Assembly: GCA_964655065.1 (NCBI GenBank)
Contig: CAZZLC010000004.1
Coordinates: forward strand, 124,001-188,000
Source: DRPG01 sp964655065
GTDB taxonomy: Bacteria > Myxococcota_A > UBA796 > GCA-2862545
Reading direction: 5' to 3'
DNA: 64,000 nucleotides
Both the position numbers and the translations under genes were made by a program. Of this stretch, positions 28,400-37,269 are shown piece by piece. Each line of letters opens with the position of its first letter. The stretch's first letter is position 1. Below the pieces are notes generated by a model that saw nothing but the letters and a program-made list of their open reading frames with translations, ran no database searches and was not told the DNA's origin.

Positions 28400-31300
28400 T
28401 CAGCCTCGCGACTGACGGGCGAGGACGAGGAGCTCGTCTGCCGCGTAGCGGTGAGGCGGCACCAGCGGGGACACGGGCCGCATCTCCTGCAGCTCGCCGC
28501 GCTTCAGCACGTGAAGGTGGCCCGCTCGCTGGCGCAGGAGCTGGGACTCGGCGTCGCGAGTCTCCGACAGCAGGGCTCGCATTCGAGGCAGCTCGGCCTC
28601 CTCGATCCCGCCCAGCACCCAGGTACCGACGTTCTCTCGCGGCTGGTAGTCCAGATCCCCCGGTCGGTCGCTCCAGAGCGCCACCCCGAGCCCGTCGCGA
28701 CGGCCGGACCGGAGCAGGCGAATGAGCGGCTCTTTGGTGGCGGGGCTCGCCTCGGCTGGCAACCACAGGTCGGCTTCGTCGACGAGCAACAGCGTGTGGA
28801 CGTCGTCGGTCTCGTGGGCCGCGGTGTGGACCGCGATCTCGACGAGCAGGCGAGCGACCCAGTACTCGGTCCGGGTGGCGTCACCGAGCTGACCGACGTG
28901 GATCAGGGTGGCCTGCGGCCTCGCGTGGGGACCGATCAGCCTGGACGGCTCGAGACGCGCTCCCGCCGACTCGAGCAGCTCCCCGTGGGACCAGGACAGC
29001 GCGGTCAGGTTGTCGTGAAGCTTCTCGAACTGGCGCGCGTTGAGCTCGCCGACCGCGTTGACGAGCGCCGGGTCCTGGTCACCGATGCACTCGGTCAGCA
29101 GCGCGAGGTCCACGGTGTGCCCGAGCGCCACCGTGTGTTCGATCGCCTTCGCGAGGAGGACCAACCTGGACTTCTCGGCTTCGCTCCCGTGGTAGCCCAT
29201 CAGAGACCCGAGGGACTCGGCGAGGAAGTGCGCGACCATGGAGCGCTGCTGGGTGGGCAGGGCCTCGAGTCCAGCGGGCACGAGGGGGAGCCACACGCTG
29301 CGTCCAGGGGACGCGCCCGGGGTGAGCAACGACACGTCGACGTCGCGAAGCAGCCGCTGCGCTCGCTCGGTGGCCGGGTCACCGGGCATCGCAGGGTAGC
29401 GAGCCCGATCGGCGAGCCCGCACAGGTCGCCGTTGCGGTCGACCACGATCACCGACAGGCCTTGCTCGAGTCCCTGCTCGAGGACCGCGAGGGCGGTGGC
29501 CATGGGGGGGCCGCCGCCCAGAAACCCGAGGTTCCGGTCGAGGTCCTCGGGGGCGAGCAACGCCTCGCGATCGTCGGTCGTCCACCACCCGAGCTGCAGG
29601 GGACCGGACTCCAGCGACGAGCTGGGCGCGGGCTTCGGGGTGCGGGCGGGCGTGGGCGCGGGAGTGGCCACGGTAGGCGCGGCACGCTCGGGCTCCACCG
29701 CGGCGCCAGTCCCGAGTCCGAACAGGGTCCGGAGGCTCGGGAGCTGCGACAGCGGCTGGTCACGGCGCGTCCACTCCTCGAATCCCGGCGCCCGCTCGTG
29801 ACGCTCCTGGAAGGCGAGGAAGGCCATGATGGTCCGCCAGTCGGTATCCTGGACGACGACCTTGCGTCCCCCCGCGGCCACGATCTCACCGAGCCGGCGG
29901 GCGAGCTTGGTGCGCGGGTTGTCGGGAAAGGGCCCCGTGCGAACCAGCGCGGCGCGATCGGGGGCGGCGGCCTCCACCGCCTCCTCGATCTGCCGGCCCA
30001 GTGCTCCGCCGAGCGGAGTCCGGTTGCAGATGGCCACCCGGTACCGTGGCCCATCGTCGAGCTGCACGGTGAGGCTGTCCTCGGCGATGCGCTCGACGTG
30101 GAGCCCCTCCTGCTCGGGTGACTCGCGCACGCACTGGGACGCCGCCCGGCAGAGGAGGCCGATGAGCGCGGACTCGTCGTCGGGGATGGACCCGAGGAAG
30201 CCGGAGCGGTGGTCGTTGTACTGCTGGGCCCAGTTCACCGTCGGCGCCTTCGGACCCGGAACGAGCTCGACGTCGACGTCGTCGGGATCGATGATTCGAC
30301 CTGCCGCGATGCACCGGTCACGGAACGCGTGGCACCAGTTGAGGATGTCGCGAGTGCGCAGATTGGTGATGCGGGCGAGGTCTCCACGCCGGAAGGGGTA
30401 CAGCGGGGACTCGGGCCGGAACCGGACCTCCTGCGACTCGTAGAGCACCTGGAGCCGCCGGGCGATGATCTCTTCGATCTCCTCGGCCGAGCGCCGGGCG
30501 GTCAGCGTCACGGGCGCAGGCTCCCGCTCGAGTCGGTCGAGGGCTGACCGCGTGAGGAACTGCCTCACCTCGACGTACATGTCGTCGAGGCAGGAGATGA
30601 CCACGATCGCCTGGGGAACCGCGTCGACCACGTTGCGGAGGACATCGATCGCGCGGGGGAACCGCTCCTTGATCTCCTCCATGTGGAAGATGTCTTCGAG
30701 CTGGTCCACGAGGAGCACGAGCGAGCCGTTCATGGTCGCCGCGACGAGCCGGCCGAGCTCGATGACGGTGCGGAGCGCGTCACCGTCGGAAGTGCGGGGC
30801 GCGATGCCCCCGAGCTTGCGGCGATCCCAGTCGTTGAGGTCGTGGCACCGCAGGTACTTGATCGCGCGGGCGGTGATCATGGGGTCACGACGCTGGAGCT
30901 GCAGGACGACCCGCAGGAGATCCGGGTCGAATCCCTCGAGCCGCGGTAGCGCCAGCAGCTGGTCGACCATCGCGGAGACGATGTCGTCGTCGCTGCCCGA
31001 GACCAGGGTCTCGCGTTGCTCCGCCGACAGTCCGCCGGGCATCTGGGCGAGCGCGTCCGAGAGCACCGACAGCCCCGAGGCCTCGACCACCGGTCGGTCG
31101 AAGGGACGCTGTAGCGAGTCGATGAGGTTGTTGAGGACGTAGCGACCATAGTCGCCGCTGCCCGACGTCATCTGCAGGTAGCCGGCCATGCCGAGCCGCT
31201 TGCGGTGGACGTAGTTCCGGAACGCTCGCACGAGGTGGGTCTTGCCGCTGCCGGCGCTGCCCCGGATGAGCAGGAGGTGCCCGGTGAGCTGGCCGCCGGC

Positions 31301-32059
31301 GGCCGCCGCGTCGATGAGCCGCTCGAACTGATCCCGGGCCTGGCTGTGAATGGCCCGCACGTCGAAAGGGTCCCGCTCCCAGACCTGGTGGGCGTAGGCC
31401 ACCGACGTGAAGACCCGCGGCCCGAGCGAGCTGCAGAACACCTCCGCCCTCGCGTCCTCACCCTGGCCGAGCCCCTCGTCGCGCTCCTCGATGCGGCGGC
31501 GGAGCGCGATGAGCTCGCGGACCGACTCACGCTCGCTGCGCTCCTCCTCGGAGACCGCTCCCGCGGCGTACACGTCGTCGATCACACCGAGGACCATCTT
31601 CTCGTAGCGCTCGAGCGGATCCGCGTCGCCGGTGGACGCGGCGAAGCGCTTGCAGAGGTCGAGCCCGCGCCAGTGGGTGGCGGTACAGGCCCGACCGAAC
31701 GGCAGGGGATCGTTGCGGTAGGTCGCGAGGAACGACGGGACGTCCTCGCGAGGGAGGTCGCGGTACGCGTGGTAGGTCGGGCGCAGCTGGGCCAGGAAGC
31801 GGCCGAGCTGGCGGGTGAGGGGGTGGATCCAGTCGAGCTCGGCCTCGCTCGGGGTGCGATCGTCCAGGGCGAGGGTGGCGGCGTGCAGCGCGTCGCCCCA
31901 CAGGGCGAGCCCGATGCGCGCGGCCCTGGGTGGTCCCTCTGCATCGGCCAACTGCAGGAGATCGTGCGGCAAGATCGCGTCTTCCCGGTCGCCGATCTTC
32001 GCGTCGATCACCGAAGCGATCGCCGCCGCTTCCCGCACTACCCGTTCACTGGACACCAT
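28400..32059 (-). CDS. large double-ATPase protein: AAA-type domain plus HerA-like domain with a degenerate P-loop
   Basis: 1219 residues. Residues 1-240 are helical and not recognised. Residues 255-545 form an active-looking P-loop ATPase: Walker A GSAGSGKTH at 267-275, Walker B SLVLLVDQLEDIF at 446-458, then SCLDDMY. Residues 610-790 are linking sequence, with a Pro/Ala-rich spacer at 785-815. Residues 820-1219 match a HerA/VirB4-type ATPase: VIVVDRNGDL near 870, Walker B LLLVDEADLW at 1090-1099 and SDRPGDLDYQ, but the expected GGSGSGKT loop reads GGGPPMAT at 848-855, without the P-loop Lys and Thr. The start is ATG at 32059, seven bases after GGGAG, 67 bases after the winged-helix gene. 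Confidence 0.85.
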   Translation of the reverse strand: MVSSERVVREAAAIASVIDAKIGDREDAILPHDLLQLADAEGPPRAARIGLALWGDALHAATLALDDRTPSEAELDWIHPLTRQLGRFLAQLRPTYHAYRDLPREDVPSFLATYRNDPLPFGRACTATHWRGLDLCKRFAASTGDADPLERYEKMVLGVIDDVYAAGAVSEEERSERESVRELIALRRRIEERDEGLGQGEDARAEVFCSSLGPRVFTSVAYAHQVWERDPFDVRAIHSQARDQFERLIDAAAAGGQLTGHLLLIRGSAGSGKTHLVRAFRNYVHRKRLGMAGYLQMTSGSGDYGRYVLNNLIDSLQRPFDRPVVEASGLSVLSDALAQMPGGLSAEQRETLVSGSDDDIVSAMVDQLLALPRLEGFDPDLLRVVLQLQRRDPMITARAIKYLRCHDLNDWDRRKLGGIAPRTSDGDALRTVIELGRLVAATMNGSLVLLVDQLEDIFHMEEIKERFPRAIDVLRNVVDAVPQAIVVISCLDDMYVEVRQFLTRSALDRLEREPAPVTLTARRSAEEIEEIIARRLQVLYESQEVRFRPESPLYPFRRGDLARITNLRTRDILNWCHAFRDRCIAAGRIIDPDDVDVELVPGPKAPTVNWAQQYNDHRSGFLGSIPDDESALIGLLCRAASQCVRESPEQEGLHVERIAEDSLTVQLDDGPRYRVAICNRTPLGGALGRQIEEAVEAAAPDRAALVRTGPFPDNPRTKLARRLGEIVAAGGRKVVVQDTDWRTIMAFLAFQERHERAPGFEEWTRRDQPLSQLPSLRTLFGLGTGAAVEPERAAPTVATPAPTPARTPKPAPSSSLESGPLQLGWWTTDDREALLAPEDLDRNLGFLGGGPPMATALAVLEQGLEQGLSVIVVDRNGDLCGLADRARYPAMPGDPATERAQRLLRDVDVSLLTPGASPGRSVWLPLVPAGLEALPTQQRSMVAHFLAESLGSLMGYHGSEAEKSRLVLLAKAIEHTVALGHTVDLALLTECIGDQDPALVNAVGELNARQFEKLHDNLTALSWSHGELLESAGARLEPSRLIGPHARPQATLIHVGQLGDATRTEYWVARLLVEIAVHTAAHETDDVHTLLLVDEADLWLPAEASPATKEPLIRLLRSGRRDGLGVALWSDRPGDLDYQPRENVGTWVLGGIEEAELPRMRALLSETRDAESQLLRQRAGHLHVLKRGELQEMRPVSPLVPPHRYAADELLVLARQSRG

Positions 32060-32126
32060 CCGATACTCCCGCCCCGTGGCCCCTTTCCCGAAGACGTCGA
32101 GACTCTCCCTACCGCGGTCTCTCGGT

Positions 32127-33104
32127 CTACCGCACGGAAGCGGCCTCGACGAAGTGGAACGTGGCGTTCATGACGTGGGCTTCCGACGCGTTGACCTCGT
32201 TGATGTCCATCGCGCCTACCAGATCGGCCCGTTCCAGGTTCAGCAACCCCGCCTGGTGGGCCTGGCAGAGTCGCTCCTTGAACTGGGCCAGGGTGACGTG
32301 CTCGACGATCCGATCGCCGGTGAGCGCGCGCCACACGGCGGAGATGAACACCTTCCGCTCCCCGTACCGCCCCTTGCCGTCGACGTTCGATGCGGCGTCG
32401 AGGACCCGACGGGCAAAGGTCTCGAGCGCCACCATGTCGCGCTCGGGCGATCGCGTTCCGGTGAGCCACTGTTGGGTGAGCGCGGTGACGATCTCGTCGA
32501 CCTCGGTCCCACGCGCCCCGAGAACCCGGGCAGCCACCGTCCGGGCGAGGCGATCTACATCGGCCCGGCGCCGCCGGCCTCCGCGTCCGAGGACCCTGGC
32601 GAGGTAGTAGGCGCGAACGGCGTCGAGCGTCAGTACGCCGTCCTTGCCGGTCATCTCCCGGTAGGCGAGCCGGTCGACGGCCTCGAGCATCGACGGGAGC
32701 TCGAGCCCGAGCTCGAGCGTGTCGTTCAGAACGGCGCCGACCACGGTCTCCCCCTCCTTCAGGTGGCGACGCACCCCGGCGTCCTTCGCGTCGAGGCCCA
32801 TGGCGAGCGCGGCGAGTACGGGCCGGGCATCGCGCCACGCGAGCTTGGTCACCCCGATCCGGCTCTTGAGGACCAGCTGCCCGCGAGGGGTCAGGCTCCA
32901 TCTCTCGACGAGCCCGTCACGGCGCAGTCCGTGCACGCGGGACTGGAAGACGCTGGGCCATCGCGCCTTCGGCAGCGGAGGCACGACGTACCTCTCCATG
33001 GGCGCCCGCAGCGCCGACGGCGAGGGGTGCTTGATCGGGGTCGACAAGCGGATGAGGATCAGCGTGTCGAGCCGGTCGGTATAGGTGCGGCCCGGCGGCG
33101 TCAT
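32127..33104 (-). CDS. winged-helix protein, partner of the double ATPase
   Basis: A 325-residue protein not recognised. Residues 5-85 read as a winged helix-turn-helix (YTDRLDTLILIRLSTPIKHP; VFQSRVHGLRRDGLVERWSL then TPRGQLVLKSRIG). The middle is helical and basic, including a GRGGRRRRADVDRL patch. The last 75 residues look like a second winged helix or effector domain (KVFISAVWRALTGD; FKERLCQAHQAGLLNLERAD; NATFHFVEA). No catalytic motif is seen. It ends 67 bases before the ATPase gene in the same direction and is likely cotranscribed. Internal ATGs exist, but the early region belongs to the fold. Confidence 0.75.
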   Translation of the reverse strand: MTPPGRTYTDRLDTLILIRLSTPIKHPSPSALRAPMERYVVPPLPKARWPSVFQSRVHGLRRDGLVERWSLTPRGQLVLKSRIGVTKLAWRDARPVLAALAMGLDAKDAGVRRHLKEGETVVGAVLNDTLELGLELPSMLEAVDRLAYREMTGKDGVLTLDAVRAYYLARVLGRGGRRRRADVDRLARTVAARVLGARGTEVDEIVTALTQQWLTGTRSPERDMVALETFARRVLDAASNVDGKGRYGERKVFISAVWRALTGDRIVEHVTLAQFKERLCQAHQAGLLNLERADLVGAMDINEVNASEAHVMNATFHFVEAASVR

Positions 33105-33134
33105 GGGAGCTTTCGTATCGCTCGCGTCCTGCTC

Positions 33135-33163
33135 GCGCCCGTCCTGGAAGAGAGGGCGGGCGC
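33135..33163 (-). terminator. strong GC hairpin after trxB, possible terminator
   Basis: GCGCCCGTCC and GGGCGGGCGC form a ten-pair stem (one G-T pair) around the loop TGGAAGAGA, starting five bases past the trxB stop. There is no T-run after it, so it may act as a 3-prime stabiliser or a non-canonical terminator. It separates trxB from the winged-helix/ATPase pair. Confidence 0.45.
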
Positions 33164-33167
33164 CAGG

Positions 33168-34109
33168 TCACGCCGCGTCTTCCTGGGCTTCGAGCCACTT
33201 CTCGCAGTCCAGCGCGGCCATGCAGCCGGATCCCGCAGCGGTCACCGCTTGCCGGTAGAGGGTGTCCTGGACGTCACCGCAGGCGAAAACGCCCTCCACG
33301 GACGTGAAGGACCGTCCCGGGTGAGCGGGGACGACGTAGCCAGACTCGTCCATGGCGACCTTCCCCGTGAACACGGTGGTGTTCGGGATGTGACCGATCG
33401 CGAGGAACATGCCCGCCACCTCGAGGTCGCGCTCCGCCCCGGTCTGGGTGTCCCGGAGCCGGAGGGCGGTGACCTTGTCGTCACCCAGCACGTCGACCAC
33501 CTCCGAGTTCCACACGAACTCGATCTTCTCGTTCCGCATGGCGCGGGCCTGCATGATCTTCGAGGCCCGGAGGGTGTCGCGACGGTGGATGACGTAGACC
33601 TTCGAGGCGAACTTCGTGAGGAACGTCGCCTCCTCCATGGCAGAGTCTCCTCCGCCGATCACGGCCACGGGGACGTTCTGGTAGAAGAACCCGTCGCAGG
33701 TGGCGCACGCCGTCACTCCGGCGCCCTGGAGCCGGGTCTCGTTGGGCAGGCCGAGGTAGCGCGCGCTCGCACCGGTCGCGATCACGACCGCGTCCACCTC
33801 GATGGGGTCGCCGTAGCTCGGCCGGAGCTTGAACGGACGCTGGCTCAGATCCGCCTCGACGACCTCGTCGAGGACGAACTTGGCGCCGAATCGCTCACAC
33901 TGCGCCTTCATGCGCTCCATGAGCTCCGGTCCCAGAATCCCCTCCGGAAAACCAGGGTAGTTGTCCACGTCCGTGGTGATGGTGAGCTGTCCGCCGGGCT
34001 GGATCCCCTCGAAGACGACGGGGGGCAGATTCGCCCGGGAAAGGTACAGCGCCGCGGTCATTCCCGCCGGGCCAGAGCCCAGCACCGCCACCCGATGTTC
34101 CGACACGAG
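33168..34109 (-). CDS. trxB: thioredoxin reductase
   Basis: A 313-residue FAD/NADPH enzyme that keeps thioredoxin reduced in the cytosol. FAD-binding VAVLGSGPAGMTAALYLSRA, redox-active CATC in ACATCDGFFYQ, NADPH-binding VIGGGDSAMEEATFL and the C-terminal FACGDVQDTLYRQ are all canonical. I chose GTG at 34109, four bases after GGAGG; ATG at 34151 would add 14 residues not typical of the family. The rhomboid gene ends 52 bases upstream. Confidence 0.96.
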   Translation of the reverse strand, partial: LVSEHRVAVLGSGPAGMTAALYLSRANLPPVVFEGIQPGGQLTITTDVDNYPGFPEGILGPELMERMKAQCERFGAKFVLDEVVEADLSQRPFKLRPSYGDPIEVDAVVIATGASARYLGLPNETRLQGAGVTACATCDGFFYQNVPVAVIGGGDSAMEEATFLTKFASKVYVIHRRDTLRASKIMQARAMRNEKIEFVWNSEVVDVLGDDKVTALRLRDTQTGAERDLEVAGMFLAIGHIPNTTVFTGKVAMDESGYVVPAHPGRSFTSVEGVFACGDVQDTLYRQAVTAAGSGCMAALDCEKWLEAQEDAA

Positions 34110-34161
34110 ACCTCCATCTGGATCGGACGCACCCATGCCGATCCAGGTCATGGGAGATCCC

Positions 34162-36339
34162 CTAACGTGCAGGGTCTGTGTGACCGGAGGGCAGGCGGAG
34201 GCGCTCGATGCGCTCCGGCTCGGCGAGGATCGCGTGTGCGAGAGGCTCGGGAAGCCACGGGAGCTCCCGCCGACCGGGCAGCTGCTCGAGCTCCGCAAAG
34301 AGGGTGGTGACAGCGTCAGTATCGTCGAGGTCGATGCGTCCGGTGAACAGGAAGAGCAGAGGCTTCAGCGCCCGGGGATCATCGTCGACGATCCAGCGCC
34401 GAGCGCGCTCGATCAGGAGCTCGCGCTCGCGGGTGAGCCGCTTCCCGGCCTCGCGAGCGGCGGAGAGCGTGATGACGTCGATGCCGGGTTCTGCGGGCCG
34501 AGACTCGCCTGTCGCGGGGTCGTGGACCTCCTCCCAGGGTCGGCCGGTGAGGGTGTCCACTTCGCGGGGGAGACCCAGTCGCCGTCGAGCTCGACGGATC
34601 CTCCGGTCCCCGGGGCTGCGGCGCCACGCGAGCTCCAGCAGTCCGGCGGCCTCCTCTCGTCGGCCAAGATCGTCGAGCCCCTTGGCGACCTCCTCGATGA
34701 TCCGGGACGTGGGTGCGTGCTCCAGCGCAGCCTCGAAGAAGCGGTCGGGGTTCTCCATTCTCGCGAGGACGGGGCGGAGATCCTCGAGGGTCGAGATCCA
34801 GATCGCCAGGTTGTCGGGGTCGGCGGTGGCCGTGGTCCACAGCCCCTCGACGCCCGCTTGCCAGTTCCCGACCAGGATCTGCTCGCGGGCGAAGTCACGC
34901 TGGGCCCGCACGGAGTCGGGGTAGGTGGCGAGCTCCACCTCGGCGAGTCGCCAGGACTCGGGGCGGGGCCAGCGGATGCTCGAGAGAAGCCTCTCGTGGA
35001 GGGGAGCGAGCCACGACGCTCGCGCCTCGTCGACCTGCCAGACGGCGACCAACGACCAGACGCCGCGCACCGCGCCTCGCCACTCGACGCTCCGACGGTC
35101 GGCGCCGTGGCCGATGCGGGCCACCACCTTCCGCCCGGGGACCCCGACCAGGTTCGCGGGTTCGAGCTCTCCGACCTCCGCCGCGGGCCAGTCCTGTCGC
35201 AGCTCGGCAATCCACGCCTCGGCTAGCTCGTCGAGCTCGACCAGGGTCTCGTGACGTCGCTCGGAGACCCCCCAGGCCCGGATGTCGCCGGTGGCGACGG
35301 GGCTGGTGAAGGCGGGCTTCCGCAAGGCGTCGAACGCCGCGTTCCAGCTCGCGGGAACCTCGTAGGAGAGGCGTTCGCCTTCGGCCTTCTCGTCGGGAGA
35401 GGCGAGGCCCCAGCTCGCGAGGAGCGACTCGGCGTACGGGACGCGTTGCCGCTTCTCGGCTGCATCCTGGAGTGGCTCCACCTGCGGACCGGCCAGCAGG
35501 GGCACGCCGAGGGCGAGCAGGCAGAGTTCGAGGACGGCCGACCGTGCACGGGCGTTGTCGCCGGGCCGACGCTCTGCGACGTCGGGGGCGAGGACGAGCC
35601 CCAGCACCAACCCGGTGAGCAGGCCGCCCAGGTGTGCGCTGTTGTCGACCCGCTCGCTCATGAGGCCCGTCAGGAACATGAAGATCATGTAGGGCAGCGA
35701 CGTGAGGAGGAAGAACACCCGGGTGCGTCGGCCGAGCAGCGTCGGGCGCGCGAACGCGACCGTCACCATCGCGGCGATGAGGCCGTAGACCCCGCCCGAA
35801 GCTCCGAGGGACGGGGTCTCGGGTCCGAAGATCGACGAGAGGACCGACCCGCCCACGACCGCGGCCACGTAGAGGACCGCGAGGTTGGCCCGGCCGATGG
35901 TGCGCTCGAGGTTGTAGGCCGCGAAGGCGAGGAAGACCATGTTGCTGGCGATGTGGAGGGGGTCGGTGTGGAGAAAGCCCATCGTGAGCATCCGCCAGCT
36001 CTCCCCGTCCTCGAAGATGGCGGACGTCTCGCGGATCCCCCACGTCGTGAGCCACACTTCGACCTCGGGGAAGCCGGTGCTGCCCCACAGCCCGCCCCCG
36101 AACCACCACAGCCGGACCTGCACGCCCACGAGGAGCGCGGTGAGCAGCGGGAGGGTGCCAGCGGTCAGACCGGTCTCCCAGGCGCGACGCTCCTCGCTGC
36201 GCAGCGAGCGGTACATCTCGAGCTCGCCCGCGCTCCGCCAGGTCTCGCCGGTCACCGGCGTGAACTGAACGAGTGTGGCGCCGGTGATTCGGCCCGAGCG
36301 GACCCTCCCCTCCCAGTCTTCCCAGGAGAGGGCCTCCAC
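34162..36339 (-). CDS. rhomboid-family intramembrane serine protease with a long C-terminal tail
   Basis: 725 residues, far longer than a basic rhomboid (about 200-280). Residues 1-45 resemble a GYF_2-like module (SWEDWEGRVRSGRITGATLV). The rhomboid core at about 60-260 has the HxxxN helix in HTDPLHIASNM, nucleophile Ser in GASGGVYG and catalytic His in NSAHLGGLLTG. After a further membrane helix, residues 290-725 are soluble and end in TPR-like repeats (AALEHAPTSRIIEEVAKGLD; RREEAAGLLELAWRRSPGD). The assigned GTG at 36339 has a weak ribosome site, and the frame stays open upstream (codons IRIGDE before it), so translation may begin at a non-ATG codon near 36360. Confidence 0.85.
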   Translation of the reverse strand: MEALSWEDWEGRVRSGRITGATLVQFTPVTGETWRSAGELEMYRSLRSEERRAWETGLTAGTLPLLTALLVGVQVRLWWFGGGLWGSTGFPEVEVWLTTWGIRETSAIFEDGESWRMLTMGFLHTDPLHIASNMVFLAFAAYNLERTIGRANLAVLYVAAVVGGSVLSSIFGPETPSLGASGGVYGLIAAMVTVAFARPTLLGRRTRVFFLLTSLPYMIFMFLTGLMSERVDNSAHLGGLLTGLVLGLVLAPDVAERRPGDNARARSAVLELCLLALGVPLLAGPQVEPLQDAAEKRQRVPYAESLLASWGLASPDEKAEGERLSYEVPASWNAAFDALRKPAFTSPVATGDIRAWGVSERRHETLVELDELAEAWIAELRQDWPAAEVGELEPANLVGVPGRKVVARIGHGADRRSVEWRGAVRGVWSLVAVWQVDEARASWLAPLHERLLSSIRWPRPESWRLAEVELATYPDSVRAQRDFAREQILVGNWQAGVEGLWTTATADPDNLAIWISTLEDLRPVLARMENPDRFFEAALEHAPTSRIIEEVAKGLDDLGRREEAAGLLELAWRRSPGDRRIRRARRRLGLPREVDTLTGRPWEEVHDPATGESRPAEPGIDVITLSAAREAGKRLTRERELLIERARRWIVDDDPRALKPLLFLFTGRIDLDDTDAVTTLFAELEQLPGRRELPWLPEPLAHAILAEPERIERLRLPSGHTDPAR

Positions 36340-36433
36340 CTCATCCCCGATGCGAATCCGGACCAGGACCAGCCTCCCTGCGCACCGTAGCGTCCGACCG
36401 ATGGCCTGTCGTGAAAGTTACCCCCTACGTCAG

Positions 36434-36462
36434 TCCCCTGGACACCACTACTGGTCAGGGGA
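36434..36462. promoter_or_regulatory. inverted repeat between divergent rhomboid and LON-domain genes
   Basis: TCCCCTG-GAC-ACCA-CTAC-TGGTCAGGGGA: an 11-pair inverted repeat interrupted by a three-base insertion, with loop CTAC. It lies 95 bases before the rhomboid start and 41 bases before the LON-domain start. It could be an operator or a 5-prime leader hairpin of the LON-domain mRNA. The sequence lacks a T-run on either strand, which argues against a terminator. Confidence 0.4.
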
Positions 36463-36502
36463 TCGAAGAGTTCGGAAGCGGATCGACCGCGTGGAGTCTC
36501 CC

Positions 36503-37141
36503 ATGGAGCCCGAGCAACTCGAAGAGGTCGCGCGGCGACTACCCATCTTCCCCCTCCCGAGAACGGTGCTGATGCCTGGCACCACCCTTCCCCTCCACGT
36601 CTTCGAGAATCGCTACCGGGCCCTGGTGACGCACTGCCTCGCCGGCGACCGCGTGATGGGCGTGGCGACGCTGAAGCCCGGCTACGAGGAGGACTACGAG
36701 GGCAGCCCGGCGCTCTACCCCGAGATCGGTGTCGGTCAGATCGTCGCCCACCAGCCGTTCGTCGACGGGCGCTGCAACATCGTCCTGCGCTTCGAGGGGT
36801 GTGTGCAGCTCGCGGACGAGCTCGAGACGGGCGAGCCCTTCCGCGTCGTCTCCGGGGAGGTGCTGACCACCGACCCGGCCGGGGTCGAACGTGCCCTGCA
36901 GTCGCTCCGGGTGCTGGTGCTGCAGCTCGGCAGTGTCCGGCCCGAGGCCGCCGAGGAGGCGCATCGACTGGCCCAGCTCGAGGGGATGGAGCTCCCCGAT
37001 GCACTGGCGCGTCGCATCTTCGATCAGCTCGACACCCAGCGAGCCTACCTCGCAGCCTCCCGTCTCGTGGACCGCGTAGCCCTGGTTCAGGATCGACTGG
37101 CCCAGTTCCTGCTCGCCGGCTCGACGATGGGCGAGGCCTGA
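36503..37141 (+). CDS. LON substrate-binding-domain protein without protease domain
   Basis: A 212-residue stand-alone LON N-terminal (PUA-like) domain protein. PIFPLPRTVLMPGTTLPLHVF followed by ENRYRALV is the family signature, with DGRCNIVLRFEGCVQL further on. The AAA+ and Ser-Lys protease domains of Lon are absent. The ATG at 36503 follows GGAG by six bases. Such short LON proteins are common in Proteobacteria and their role is poorly known; substrate recognition or RNA/protein binding is possible. Confidence 0.92.
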   Translation: MEPEQLEEVARRLPIFPLPRTVLMPGTTLPLHVFENRYRALVTHCLAGDRVMGVATLKPGYEEDYEGSPALYPEIGVGQIVAHQPFVDGRCNIVLRFEGCVQLADELETGEPFRVVSGEVLTTDPAGVERALQSLRVLVLQLGSVRPEAAEEAHRLAQLEGMELPDALARRIFDQLDTQRAYLAASRLVDRVALVQDRLAQFLLAGSTMGEA

Positions 37142-37269
37142 TCACGCGAGCACCGTCGGGCCACGAGCATCCGGCGCACGAGGCGCTCCACTCCGTGACC
37201 GAAGAGCTCGTCGAGCAGCACCTCTCGCCGCCCTTCGCTCGGCGACACGGAGCGCAGGTGTCCAGCTGT

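Noticed and set aside
27362..30121. 919-residue plus-strand open frame opposite the PfkB kinase and the double ATPase
   Set aside because: It lies antisense to coding regions with clear motifs and has no recognisable domain or ribosome site.
28400..33104. Calling the winged-helix/double-ATPase pair a BREX or HerA-nuclease defence system
   Set aside because: None of the required partner genes (methylase, PglZ, nuclease, SIR2) is nearby and the flanks are core genes.
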